Program-made: the position numbers and the translations under genes
Shown: piece after piece, positions 1 to 12,422 of the stretch
Layout of the letters: each line of letters starts with the position of its first letter
Numbering within the stretch: the stretch's first letter is position 1
NCBI GenBank assembly: GCA_039566865.1
Contig: CM076948.1
Span: forward strand, 26,721,001 to 26,785,000
Source of the DNA: Aurelia coerulea
Taxonomy: Eukaryota; Cnidaria; Scyphozoa; Semaeostomeae; Ulmaridae
Reading direction: 5' to 3'
DNA: 64,000 nucleotides
The notes under the pieces: model-generated
Database searches by the model: none
The model's input: only the letters and a program-made list of their open reading frames with translations
What the model was told of the DNA's origin: nothing

Positions 1-194
1 ATACTCTTCTTATAAATGTGTTGATTTACGGCAAGAGCTTTAAAGGCCTCTATTCAACCATCATGTCGTGCACTTGGCATCTCTTGGCTGGAAGGCCAGC
101 AAATTGGTTGAATAAGAGCCTTTAATCCTGATATAAAGATGACCAAGCAAAACAAGGCACTTGAACGTGAAAGATAAAGAAAGGTAGTTTCAAC

Positions 195-404
195 CTTTTC
201 TGGATGATCAATATTTTTCTGTCCTTGGTCCTCTTTGCGATTCTCCTCGCGAACCGTGTGACTGCTCGTCTGTTCCTCTCGCCTTTCTTCGTGCTTCTCT
301 TGTGGCTCAATACCCGTAGGCTTCGCATCAAGACGGTCTGATGGCTTCTTCAAAATTCCTCGTTTCAGTATTCCTCGAGGTTGTTCTTTCGTCGAAGGTT
401 TAGC
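195..404 (-). CDS. Probable next-to-C-terminal exon of the zinc-finger/RS-rich protein gene (partial)
   Basis: On the minus strand the sequence before this exon ends in a good acceptor (CTTCGTAG, AG at 405-406). The reading frame then continues in phase 0 from the donor GAG|GTACGT that ends the giant exon at 1453. It encodes 70 residues that are highly charged (E/K/R), including a short duplicated RGILK motif. This composition matches the large upstream exon and supports membership of the same protein. The low end is less certain: I place it at the donor AAAG|GTTGAA (195). If that donor is not used, the frame runs on to a stop at about 54 through a hydrophobic, less convincing tail. The 3' end of the gene is therefore either very near or just beyond the window edge. 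Confidence 0.5.
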
Positions 405-1452
405 CTACGAAGTAGATAGGAAGATAATATTAACTATTATTGATTAAAAGAATTAAATATAAAATATATATGTAATATGAAGCTGAACGAAGGAAGTCGT
501 ATGTAAACATCCTTTCCGCAGGTTGCATTATCCTGATGCGTTTCATTTTGAAAATCTGCACATGATTTATATTATCAAAAATTCAGACACTTGCTTAAAT
601 GTTTCGCTTACGCTTCATCAGAAAAATTTGGGGAATATAGTCACACCGGAGAACAGAAAAATAAACAAATCAGATTGCGCCAAAAGATATGATTGCATCG
701 CTGTTTTTTGTTTTTTTTAAAGACGATTAAAAGTTTTCATACTCTGAAGCAAAGTCACAAATGCTCTGGTACTGAGAACCAATGTCGCGGGACAAATTGA
801 ATACACGGTACATACTGAATTAAGGAAAATTCAAAATCATTTCTGACGTTACGAAATTTTTGTTCTTCATCATGGTGGACCAAAAAGAAGTTTAAATGTT
901 TGAAAAATTATCATGTACAGAATGCTTGAGGTAATTAAATAAACCAAAGTTTGGTTGATACCAAAAGGACTGAAATATTTCTGTAATTTTTGTCCTACTT
1001 GTCTAAGCACTGTAATTACAGGTAAAATAGGATTTATGGAATTACTTTACTTTAAAATGCATGAAAAAGGGATTCGTAATCTCCTCCTCCAAGCAACATG
1101 CAAATGCATTTAATTTTCCTCAGGGTTAAGAGAGTAATTTCCACAGCTGAAAATTAATAAGTAATTTTAAAAAGTAATTTTCACAGATTTATCAGATCAT
1201 AGACCTCATTGCATGTGTTTGAGTGAAATAGATTGCTTAAAATGTTGACTGAGGGTTTTAGGCCTCTTTTCACTCATTTTGAAGTAAAAGATTCGTCATA
1301 AATTAAGTCATATCTATATTTGCACTGTTCTGAAAAAAGAAAAACTTTTGAAGATACTGCAGCCTTTCCGGTATCAAACAAACGATGCAATATCTTAAGT
1401 ACTCTGCGAATACCGTATTTTCAGACATGTGGAGACCAGTCTTCGAACGTAC
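405..1452 (-). other. Intron of the zinc-finger/RS gene
   Basis: About 1 kb of AT-rich sequence between the donor GTACGT of the giant exon and the acceptor at 405-406. I see no further exon, repeat family or RNA gene in it. Confidence 0.5.
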
Positions 1453-4400
1453 CTCCTTAGAATCCAATTTCCTTGCTTCTTCTTGTTGCCTCCTTCTAAA
1501 AACTGGTCTATCTTCTTCCACCTTAACCTCTGTCTCTTTACGACTTGACAGTAGGTCCTCTTGCTCTGACCCATATAACAGCTCCTCTTCTTCATCAACT
1601 CTGTCTCTTTTACCAGATGCCTGTTGTCGCTGAAAAACTGCTGGTTGTTCCTGCTGTGTACTGCGCTCCCGAGCCATTTCCCTGCCTGCATGACTTCCAA
1701 ATTGTTTCTTCCGAGGCTCTGTGGAGTCTCTCCTACTATCATCTTCATCTCTTCTTCTGTGTTGCATCTTATCATCATCTCTATCTTCCTCTTGATTCCT
1801 TGCAAAACGTCTACTTCCGCTTTGATTTCTTGGAAAATCTCTGCTACCCGCTCGAGGTCTGAGTAAATCTCTTTCAGAATCTTCATCCCTTGAATCTCCC
1901 CTATTTTCACCTCGACCTCCAGCAACATTACGCTTACTGTCTTGTTCTCTTTCTGTATCCAGATCTTCTGAACGCTCCCTACTTCCGCGTGGATTTCTTG
2001 GAAGATCTTCTCTTCTCGGAAGATGTCGATCACCGAGGAGTTCTTGCCTCGTAGACTTGTGCAGCTTTCCTTTCATGTAGTCACTATCTAAGTCAAGATC
2101 AGTGAAAATATCAGCTGCGACTTTGTCTGGCTCTTCCTCTTCTTCTCCTGTCCCAAAAGCAGTGTCCCAAATATCTTCCTTGTGTTTGTCCTCTCGCATT
2201 TTCTCTCTTTTTCGCTTTTCCCTTCCTTTTTCCAATTCGAAGTTCTCCGGTTCGGATATCTCTGCATCACTACCCTCTTCATCTGTTGGCAAAACTTTCT
2301 TCCACAGGGAGAACTGTTCTCGCCGTCTGCTTCCTTGGTTCCTCCTGTCTTCGCTCTCAGGCTGGCGCTCTGACTCTCTTTGGACTTCCTTCAACGCATT
2401 AGGCTGAAAAGCTGATGTTGTCTTTGTGTCATGTTCACCCGGATAAGCTCCAATGCCTCGTAAAAGCCCAGCAATGCTAGGAGGAATCCCCATGTCATCG
2501 AGCTCAGGACCAATCTGCATTAATGATCGTTGATCTGTAGATACCGTAGAAATTGTTGATATTGGATGAATTGTCGGGCTCATCTCAACGGGGTTAAGCT
2601 TTTCAAACGCTGCCAAATCATCTTCTATTTCCTCGTCTGAGTATCGATCAGAATGTTGGCGCCTTCGCTTCGTTCTGCTGTCTCGACCATCTCTTCTACC
2701 CCTTCGTCGATCAGGACTTGAACTTGGACTGCGTGATCTACGCCGTCTTCTCGGGGAATATCGGCTTTCTCTAGCACGACTACGTTTTTCGTAGCTGTCA
2801 TGCCTTCTTGAAGCGGAACCCGGAGGACTTCTACTCCGTTTCTGCCTTCTTCCTGCACGATCTGGACTGCGTCCTGTTTCTCGATAACTTCTTCCATTCC
2901 CTCCTCTTTCTCTATCACGATTCAAACCGGGCCTCTTCCTCATTTCTGCTTCTTCCCTTTGATGCCTAGGCCCTGCTTCAGGAACATTTCTTGGGACATT
3001 ATTCCCGTCTCTAGAGGCACTTCTTGGGGAATTTCTGTCTCTGGAGGCACTTCCTGCAACAGGCTCCCTGATCCTTCCTTCTTCTCTAGATCTTACATCG
3101 GAGAGAGCATTATTTCCCATCACTTTTTCTGGCGTGGGACTCATGCTTTCTTGCTTGCCTTCTTCCCTGACCAGTTTGATTTCCCTAGCTATGCTCTCAG
3201 AATCTTCTTCATCTGCTACCTTCTTCCAGGCCACATCAGGCACTCTTTGGCGCTCTGGTGTCCATTGCCTTGGGTTCTGGTCGCGATAGTCTTGTCTCTG
3301 ATCTCTGACATCTATCTGTCCATCACTGCGTGGGATCTGTTTCCATTTGGTAGCTTCCTTTTCTAAGCTTGGTTGCCGCTTGGCAACGCCTCCCTCTAAC
3401 ACAGACTGATCTTTGAAAGCAACTCCCTGCTGTAACAACCCTTCATCTATCTTTCTTTGCTTTTCAAGTTCAAGAAGCTCTATTTCTCTCCTGCGTAGCT
3501 CTTCTTCTTTCTTTCGTATTTCTCGTTCCCTTATAACCCAAGAAGTCTCTAATTCTTCCTTGACATCAGAGTCGTCCAATTGCTGCATATCAGTGCTGCC
3601 GGTACTTCGAGTCTCGTAACGACCTGTAGCTGGCGTTGGTTCCATCTTGGCTGGTCTGAGATTTGCGCCTTTGTTATCAAAAGGTCTTCGCTCATCATGG
3701 TAGACATCTGGCAACCGTTTAGTAACAACTTGACCACTATACGCACTTCCTTGCTCTGCATAGGGAGCCCTATTTCTGTTAACTATGTCTTTCTCAGTGT
3801 ATGGAGTCCCTTGTCTGCTAGAAGGTCGAGCGTTGTCTTTTTCAAATGGCGAATATTCCCTGTCAATACCTCTGTTCCGGTAAGCTGGCTCTTGGTCGGC
3901 GTAGGACTGCTCTTGTGGAGGATTTCTGGCTCTATCATTCCCCTCTTTTTCACCCAACACCCCTTGATTTTGCTGATTAGAAACCTGTGTCTTGGTGCCA
4001 ATGGCTGCTTCTGTGGCTAAAAATGCATCCAAAATCTTCTGACGCGTAGCTGCATCTAAATTCTCTAATTCAGGGGCTAATTTTCTCAATAACCTCTCTT
4101 TCTCGATTTCTGTACGTAAATCTTCACCTTTCCCTTTTTCGGCTTTCTCTGTTGGCATTACTTCAACGGGGATTTCTTGCTTAACAATTTCCTCCTGTGT
4201 GACTTTTGTACTCGTATCACGAGATGTTGATTCCTCTATTTCCATTGGTTCATATGTGACAACTTGTTTTATGGGGTTTTCTCCCTCATCTCGAATCATC
4301 TCAGCTTTTGAAATAAGCTCTGTTCTGTCTTCAATTCGATTCTTCAACACAATCAGATATCGTTCTTTCTCCTGTATCATCAAATCTCTGATTTCCAATT

Positions 4401-6567
4401 CCTCACGAACATCTCTAATCGCATTCTGGATTCTTGTCAGGTCCGATAAATCACTTTCCTTTCTTGGATCGCCATCCCTGAAGAGCACTAGCCTCCTATT
4501 CAGATAATCCTCTTCGAGGCACAACCTCTTATATTCATCCTCAGCATCTTTGTATTTGAAAATCTCAAGACTATGCTCTTTGAGAAGTTGCTCTCTCAAA
4601 ACAAGATCTGCTTTGTGACGGTTCAAAATGGCCTCTTCGTCTTTCAATTCGTCTGTATCCACACTGCCTTCCCTGACATCAGAAACCTCTTTGCTATCTC
4701 CATCCTCAGTGCTTGATTTTTCATTCTTGATTTTCTTGGTGATAACAATATTCTTTCCTCTATTTAATTTCTCTCTTAAATCTTCAACCATATCCGTATC
4801 CTTCTCTTCCTTGATTTCTACCTTCCTGTCGTCTTTATCATCACTACTCGTTGAATTTCCATCATCATTATTCTCCTTTTCTCCCGCCCCTTTTTTCCGT
4901 TTCTCGCCCTTGCTCTTCTTGCTCTTTGATTCTTTTTTCTTTTTCTCTTTTTCTGTGGAATTCTTTCGTTTCTTTTTCTTCTCGTTGGTTCTTTCTTTTG
5001 ATCTTTCAGTTGAGCTACTACTACCATCGCCACTACTGCTACTTTCACTGCTACTGTCCCTCACACGTTTTTTCTTCGGTGTTTTGCTGTCCTTTTTACC
5101 CTTACTCTCCTTCTTGCTTTTATCTTTCACTCGTCCTCGTTCCTGGCTCCTCTCTTTGGTACTTCGATCTTTGCTTCGCTCTTTCGCCTTTCCTTTTTCC
5201 TTACTGCGATCTGAGCTCTCTTCCTTGCTACGATCTCGACTTTCCTTACTTCTACTGCGATCAGATCCCTTGCTTTTACCATCCTCCTTTAATGGCTCTT
5301 TCCCATCCTTTTCCTTGCGATCCTGTCCCCCCTGGTCAACAACTTTACTGGCTTTGTCCATGTGACGTCTGCTTTCATAATGCTCATCAAACTCTTTTGC
5401 AGTATTCATCTTGAAATCGCAAAATATACAACGAAACGGGGGTTGCATAGTAGAGACGATTTTCTGATGTTTTTTCCCATGAACATGGTCAAAATAACTT
5501 ACATTGCTTGTTGAATGAACATCGCATATATCACAATAATAATCATTTATCTTTATAGGTTTGATATTTTTGATTCTATCTTCCTTGAATCTATCTTCCC
5601 TCTCTTTCTCATCTCTACTTTTGTCATCTCTGCTCCTTTTCTCTCTGCTTTTTTCATCCCTGGATCTGTCTCCCCTACCCCTCTCGTCCCTATTTCGTTC
5701 GTCCCTGTGTCTATCATCTCTGCTTGCCCTTTCAGTTCTATTTTTATCTCCCCTGTCTCGGTCTTCTTTCTCCCTATCTTCTCTGTCTCTGCCCCTATCT
5801 CGCTCTTCCCTACCTCTGTCTTCTCTATCTCTGCTCTTGTCTTCCCAATCCTCAGCATCTCCACCCCCCTCTTCTGCTTTCCTCTTCTCCTCTTCTTCAT
5901 CCTTCTTCTTATCCACCTCTGCCCTATGCCTCCAACTTTCAAGGTGCACCCTCATGTTCGATAAATTCAGACAATCAACCTGGCATACGTCACAATAATT
6001 AGGTGGTTTCATTGGTCCAAATGAGAACAATGGCTTTGGTTTGCTATCTTGCTTTACCTCTTCTGTAACCTCAGCCTTAGCCTTACTACCTGAATCCACT
6101 TTAGGTACCCCTTCAATTCTATACATAGGCTGATGTCGCACCATGAGACAGTGTTGATCAACGGCCACTTTACTTGCGAACTGTTTCTCGCATGTGTGGC
6201 AGAGCCATTCACTTTCATTTGTTGATAAATCCAACTTGCCTTCTTTTTGAAGGTGAAAGGCTGACTTGCAATGAATCAGAAACGCAGCTTTGTTCCCCAC
6301 TTGCTGCTTGCATAAATCACAAAAGAAACTTTCTCTATCGCCCTTCCGAGGAGGAGACTCATCTCTTTCTGGGCTGTGACCCGGCAAGTAAGGTACATAG
6401 CCCCCTCTACCCCTCCCTCGTGGACCACTCCCTCCTCTGCTGTAAGTCCCTCCTGATGCGTAACCCCCTCGTCGATTTCCTCTTGCAGAGTAACCGCTTC
6501 CTGAGCTACCACCTCTAAAACCACCCCTTGACGAGGGGTTTGTGTACTGTAGACGGGTTCGTCGCAT
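1453..6567 (-). CDS. Giant exon of a U1/matrin-type C2H2 zinc-finger, RS-rich nuclear protein
   Basis: One uninterrupted 1705-codon exon. Upstream is a clean acceptor (pyrimidine tract then CCGTAG, AG at 6569-6570); a single G precedes the ATG at 6565-6567, which I use as residue 1. At the other end GAG|GTACGT is a donor. Domains: a Gly/Arg RGG-type region (about residues 14-56). Five C2H2 fingers of U1/matrin character follow at about 82-105 (CDLC), 122-144 (CHTC), 190-213 (CDVC), 344-367 (CDIC) and 378-402 (CIFC). A long RD/RE/RS repeat lies between fingers 3 and 4, then a Lys/Ser/Glu stretch, a coiled coil with alternating L/E/K residues near the middle, and a classic RS domain late in the protein (repeated RSRSP). 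Such fingers bind dsRNA or RNA, and RS/RGG regions occur in splicing-speckle proteins, so a role in nuclear RNA processing is likely (inference). I cannot name an orthologue. The first ATG may be internal: the exon also joins in frame to exons at 8-16 kb. Confidence 0.8.
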
Positions 6568-6568
6568 C

Positions 6569-7742
6569 CTACGGAAGCAAAAGAGAAAAGTTAAAACGAT
6601 ACAGTACAAATTGAGCTTAGTGTGAAAGGAGATCGTGCATACTCCTTTGCAGCATTAAAAACGTTTTTCATTTTTCATTTCATTTTAATTTCTTTAAGCA
6701 CGGTAACCCCGTCAATCGATAGACTGCTTTTCAGGGGGCCATGCTTCGTTGGGAGCAAAAGAAGCAAATTTGGCTCCACAAGCAACTTCTGTCACTTCTT
6801 TGGCACGCCCAAATCCAAATCCAAAAATAGACAACAAACTTCATTGGCCAGTTTCAACAACCTGCATAAATTACTTTCCTATTGTTTCATTTCTTGGGGC
6901 CAGCATAAAATGAAACCATCAAACGGTTCCCCGTGGGATTCAAAATAATTAGACAGTTTTTCACGAGATGACTTTCACCTGCGCATATAAAGGGGATGAT
7001 TTTGAAATTACATGGATGCATTGAAAAAGCATGCAAAGTGATAATAAAGAAACAAAATAAAATAAACTTCTAAGCTATTGCTTTGAGCTGTCAATAATGA
7101 TGTTCAGAGGAATCAAATGGTTACTGGTATCCATCTTTTTTTACCGTTGGTAGATCTCCAATCACGGAAATAACAATAATACCTCTCGTTACGTGTGTTT
7201 GTATCCATCAGCTCTAAAGAACAATAAAAATACCAAAATATCAAAATACCTCTTACGGATCAATCTTTTATAATTTGATTGTTAGCTACTCCACTTCTTG
7301 AAACATAAATTCTGCTCGAGTCACCTATGAAAATCAATAAGAAAAGCAAAATAACTAATTTTCAAGTTGTAAATTGTTTTAAGAAATTGTAAATTTAGTA
7401 TATTAGGCCTTAATCGGCTCTAACTTGAAATAAATAACTTAAGATGTTGATGTGCTGATCAAGTCAGCAGAATGTTACTCGATGAGCCAACGATACGTCT
7501 CGATACGGTCAACATAAGTAGATTTTCGATGAGGATGAGGTTCCCTAGGAATGAATTAATGTTGTTGTTGCTAGTTCGATGATTTCATCACAGCGACATG
7601 TATCAGTCAAGGCGGAAGAGCCATACTTCAGCTCATTTCAGTTAATAAAGAAGGAGCAGGTCAATTCCTATTATTTGCATTCGAAATCTAGCTAGTAAAC
7701 CATGTTACCAAATCATCATAAGGCTATCTAGCCCTAGACTTA
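6569..7742. other. Non-coding stretch upstream of the giant exon
   Basis: AT-rich sequence with no convincing exon on either strand, presumably intron (or the zinc-finger gene's 5' region if the 8-16 kb exons belong to a different gene). A minus-strand acceptor near 7320 (CATAG|GTGACTCG) would put a stop immediately after the last exon of the 8-16 kb chain. This is the main alternative to joining that chain to the giant exon. Confidence 0.4.
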
Positions 7743-7784
7743 TTACGTTGAGTTCTAGTAATCGATTACTAGGATTCAACGTAA
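7743..7784. repeat. 42-bp near-perfect palindrome
   Basis: Centred on ATCGAT at 7763/7764, with arms of 21 bases matching at 19 positions (outer ends TTACGTTGA and TCAACGTAA). It sits just outside a G-tract-flanked repeat element. No gene-like feature overlaps it. Confidence 0.7.
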
Positions 7785-7794
7785 GGAGTCTAAT

Positions 7795-8155
7795 CCAGCC
7801 CCCGGGGGGGGGGGGTTACTTGACTTTCAATTGTACGGGAGGGTGCACTCCAAGAAAAAAAATTTTCACCCGGCTTTAGAAATCTTCCCTCCAAATGATA
7901 GCCGGCTTTAGAAAAAATCGGCGAAAAGCATATCCCAAAACGTAAAAATCAGCGAAAAGCATATCTCTAAACGCAAAACTTCGTCGAAAAAACAAAGAAA
8001 TAAGACGTTTGACAACCGGCTTTAGAAAAATTGCCTTCTTTTGATACCCGGCGTTAGAAAAAAGAGGCGAAAACGATACCCGGAAAGGAGTGCACACGGC
8101 GTCAGCAAAATATACTAAGTACCCCCCCCCCCCCCCAGGATCCAGCCCTGACGCT
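7795..8155. mobile_element. MITE-like element bounded by G/C homopolymers, with internal CCGGCTTTAGAAA repeats
   Basis: The left edge is CCAGCCCC followed by a run of G; the right edge is a long run of C followed by AGGATCCAGCCC. Edges are therefore inverted repeats (CCAGCC / GGCTGG). Inside, a CCGGCTTTAGAAA-like motif and GATACCCGG-like motifs recur. A degenerate relative with similar internal wording lies at about 26350-26840. No coding capacity is seen. Confidence 0.55.
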
Positions 8156-8208
8156 AACAGCAATTTAGATAAAGGACCCTGCAACGCAATAAAGAAGTCT
8201 GTACATAC

Positions 8209-11200
8209 CAGAATAATTCTTTGTCATAACATATGACTCTATGAAGAAAAACTCTTCCTGCAAGTTGAAAATGCAAATTGAGAACCACCCTTGAATTCTT
8301 CCTGGAGAGAGAAAAATGACTGTGAACAGAGCGGTAGAATGGCATCATCTGGAGCGATATGTTGAGGATAAATCTTTGTACTTCACAGAAGAACAAAACA
8401 AATATCCACATCTATTATGATTACTTGGATATAAGTGGATTTTTGACGGTTGCTTATTGGCGGGATGGGTGAAGCCACCAAACTGCAGAACAAAGCAAAC
8501 GTGCCTAAAACAATGGCGTTTGCAAAGATTTGTTTACAATTAGACGACGGAGCCTGTTTCCATTGGTATTTGTAGACGTAGTTGTGCTTCAGCCATCAAC
8601 GATACCATGATGGATTTTACGTTCCATAGGAATCATGCCCCAAAAAATATTAGAATAAAAATTTCCTTGGTCTTGAATTCACAAACAAATATGAAACAGT
8701 TATGAGTAATGGAAGTAGGTGCGAAATAATAGGACATAATCTGTAAAATAAACAAACACAAAATAAAAGCTATGAAGATAATTGCACTGTACATACCAGA
8801 ACAAAATATAAGTGGTCGGCACTGACCAAGCACTTTGTAACTTCTTCTTGACGACCGTGGGTAATATCTCCTAGAAAGTCAAAAGGGTTTAAATTAAAAA
8901 TGGAAAGCTAAACTAACACACAAATTCTAAATTCCAAGCATTCCAGCTCTGAAATTATTAACTTTTAATTTCTCAGTTTGTTACTATTTCTATTTCACCC
9001 AAAGGGACTTCACATCACATTCCTGTCTGGTATCATTCAAATCACATTACAGCTAAATTGAAGGCGAAGTTGCGTTTTCAGCGCCAAGAGCCGAGAAGGC
9101 ACATAAGTAGATGCGACCTGATCGAGTCTGCGACCCCGTGCCATGACAATAAAGTGGCGGGACTCTATCTGGGGTCGAGCCCTATCCGCCAACTGTACTG
9201 GCTGCAAAGTCAGAGGATTACACCACTGCGCTACAAAACCTTAGAAATAAATTACGCAGAACAAGCCATGAAATCAGATACTACCTCAACAATGCACTTT
9301 CAAAGCCTTTAATGGCAACCACAACTTTTGCTGCTCTCTTCAAAAGTTGATACCAACTTGATACCAATGATTTCAATATTCGCGATGTGAACTCCGTCCG
9401 CGAACCTGTCAAAAAGAAATAAAACATGGGTACAAAGTTTACAAGCAGAAATGAAGATTGGAGGAAATCTTGGAGAAAGTCAAATGCAGCATTATAGAAT
9501 CCAACATAAGATATGTCTTTCCACCTGCGTTTTATCAACAAACCAGAGTAAAAGAAAAAGGGCAAAAGAATTCACTAACACCGACTGATTTTCCTGCAGA
9601 TTCATGGCTGCCTCATTGGAACGTATTTCCACTGACAGCTTACCTTACGCCCTGGACAATAAAATCCAATAAGGAAATGTGAAGGAATTCTTGACTCTGT
9701 CTACAATAGATAAAAACATTGACAGCATCAATTTGGTAAGGATCAAGTCTGAGAGCTGTCCCAAAATCTATCACAGTCAATAAAAATCAACCGAAGCTAA
9801 ATGTAGATATACGGACCAATATTTTTTCACCATTCTCTTTATAAAATTGCTTTATGGCCTAGCCTACTACTGTTACGTAAACATAAACATTTTGTGTAGC
9901 CTATTTTAAGAAATGTATGCACGAAAAACAATACTTCTGTTATAAAAGTGATGGGTATCAAAGCTCCAACCATAAAATAGTTATTGATCAATTGTGTTAA
10001 AATCCAAGAACAAAAAAAATGTACTTAAGACTAAAAATTCGAGATTCCTTTTACTGAAGCTTTTTCTGAATATTTCATTTAATCTTTTTCTCGTCCAACC
10101 CTTTCTTTCCTATTTTAACACGAACACAAACAAGAATAGCAATGTCCGAGTTCTCTCAAAAATTAGTTTCACCGTCAGAAAGTTCTCGCCTTGCTAAGAC
10201 TGCTAAGAAAAACAATAAACCAAATAATTACATACAGCTACAAAATCCACCCTGTAGAACGTCTGTGCAGCAGTCTGGAGGCTTTCCCTTCGCCTTACTG
10301 TATGTTATCCCTCCGAATAACTGAATATCCTCTGACATACTGTATGTTAACCCTCCAACAACATGATGGGATCCCTCCATCGCATTGAACATCCTCCACC
10401 TTACTGAACAACCTCCAGACTACTGCACTAACGTTTTACATGGTGAAATCTCAAACTTCTACACAAAACAAATTTGAAACCTTTATTCATGAGTCCATGA
10501 TGGCATCGAAGTTACTACCTTATTGATTTTCACATTGGTGAGCTATTTTGGGTCAATAAATTCCTTAATTATCCACTTGTTGAAATTGCAAGATTTGTCT
10601 TTTCATAGCATTTTAACATGCTTGAAATCAACAAACCACAACAAAATGAAACGATTTTCTTCCTTAGACCAATGCTGCATGGTACGAAACATTCAGAATA
10701 AGACACGAGCCTTCTTACAGTGCATTGCATTCTTTTATCTGCAAGAGATAAAGCAAAATGACAAGAAATTGTAAGCAATAAACGAGTGATCATGATTAAA
10801 GATCTTCAAAGTCTGCTGAAGCAAAAAATTCTAAATTCCGTCCACCAGCCCCGGAAAACTTTACCCCTAAGGAGTAAAACTGCTTGATGAAGTTTTGGAG
10901 AAGTGATGTTCTAAACTGGCTGTTCTCGGGTTTTTTTATGAGTGAGCTACCTCAGTGGCTGGCTAGGCTACACAAAGACTTGAAGGTTACTATCAAACGA
11001 GACGAGACTTTTCTACAACTTCTGCACAATTTGCAACAACCGATGACAAGCCAAATTAGCTAGAAGATGTTCCTGTTATTGTACAAAACCTGTGCTTTAA
11101 CAGAACATTGAAAACCATCCGAAGATATAGAATTAATCAAGAAATTTTTTAACAGATACTCACCAAACGACTGGAAAGAGATAATTCTTCTTGCCAACAA

Positions 11201-12390
11201 TGGAGACATTCTTCGATCGTTGAACTTTATCGATTTTACAACTTTGAAATATCTTCTAATAACAGCAAAGCTTCTTCTTCCCAGTTTGAATAAACTCCAA
11301 AAAGTAAACCACTTTAAAAATCGAACTGAGCAAATGTAATGATCAATCTCCTTGCAGATAAAATCCAATAATTTAATATGCATTTGAGCATTTGACCAGA
11401 CTTACATTTCTTTATCAACTGGTTAAAAAATAGCATATAAGAGAGATTTGTTCTCGACCTGTTCTCGATCATCTTTTCCTGATTTGGTGACAGATGTGCC
11501 AAGCTCTTTGCATCACATCTTCTCTTTGCGAACTGCATAAACCACACAGGCCACCAGTAAAGCCAACTGCATCTTTTTAATCACACTAGCGTGACCATTT
11601 CTGCCCAGCTCAGTGCATACGATATCATAATAATGACTCAAAGATTGCAATCAAAAGTTACAAATCACCATACATTAAGTAATTATAAATACAGTCTATA
11701 CTATACTACGATAACAAAGAAACTATTGAAATAGATGAACAGTATATTTCGTAAAATAATTTTGCAAAAGCTTTGAAAAGGGAATAATTTGTTCAAATTA
11801 GTCGAATCTTCTTGGAACTTTAGCAGAATAGGAGCTTGGCAACACACGCAGGGCTCAAACAGGCCCGTAGGAAGCGGGGGGCAAGGGGGCTCAAGCCCCC
11901 TAATAATATCGAAAACAATGGTGTTACGTCACAAGCATTAGGTAGCTGTATTGTTCTCTATTGTTTTAAGAACAATTACCCCCAATCAGAAGCTGCTTCC
12001 TACGGCCCTGGGCTGAAAGAAAGCTTTTCCTTCTTAGTAGCAAACGAAGCATCACCTAATCCTTTTCTTCGAAATTTAATCTAATTCAACACAGTTTAGG
12101 ATTGTAACTTTTTCATAAGGAGACAAACCAACAACAGACAGCGTATTTCTTCTCATTTCTAAGATATACAGTGAATGGTTTAAGTCGAACAATTTTTATT
12201 GTAATTAACAAGATCTTATTATTGACACACTCAACTTTTAAGTGTCAAAGAGTAAATGTGACAATATTTTTGAAATTGCGAATGTACAAGATACGCAAAT
12301 GAATTTTGCTGCTAGCTGTGCCGTAATGAAACACTTCAAAGTTCCTCTTTTTCCTAATGTACTGCGCAATTCTGTGCCACAACCTTTCTC

Positions 12391-12422
<32 letters not shown>

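Noticed and set aside
1385..6518. Many long ORFs on the plus strand and in other minus frames across the zinc-finger exon
   Set aside because: They are shadows of the low-complexity RS/RD/RE coding sequence (Ser/Leu/Phe-rich antisense), with no splice logic or domains.
9110..9240. Functional tRNA gene
   Set aside because: A- and B-box-like motifs are present but no proper cloverleaf or anticodon stem; more likely a SINE.
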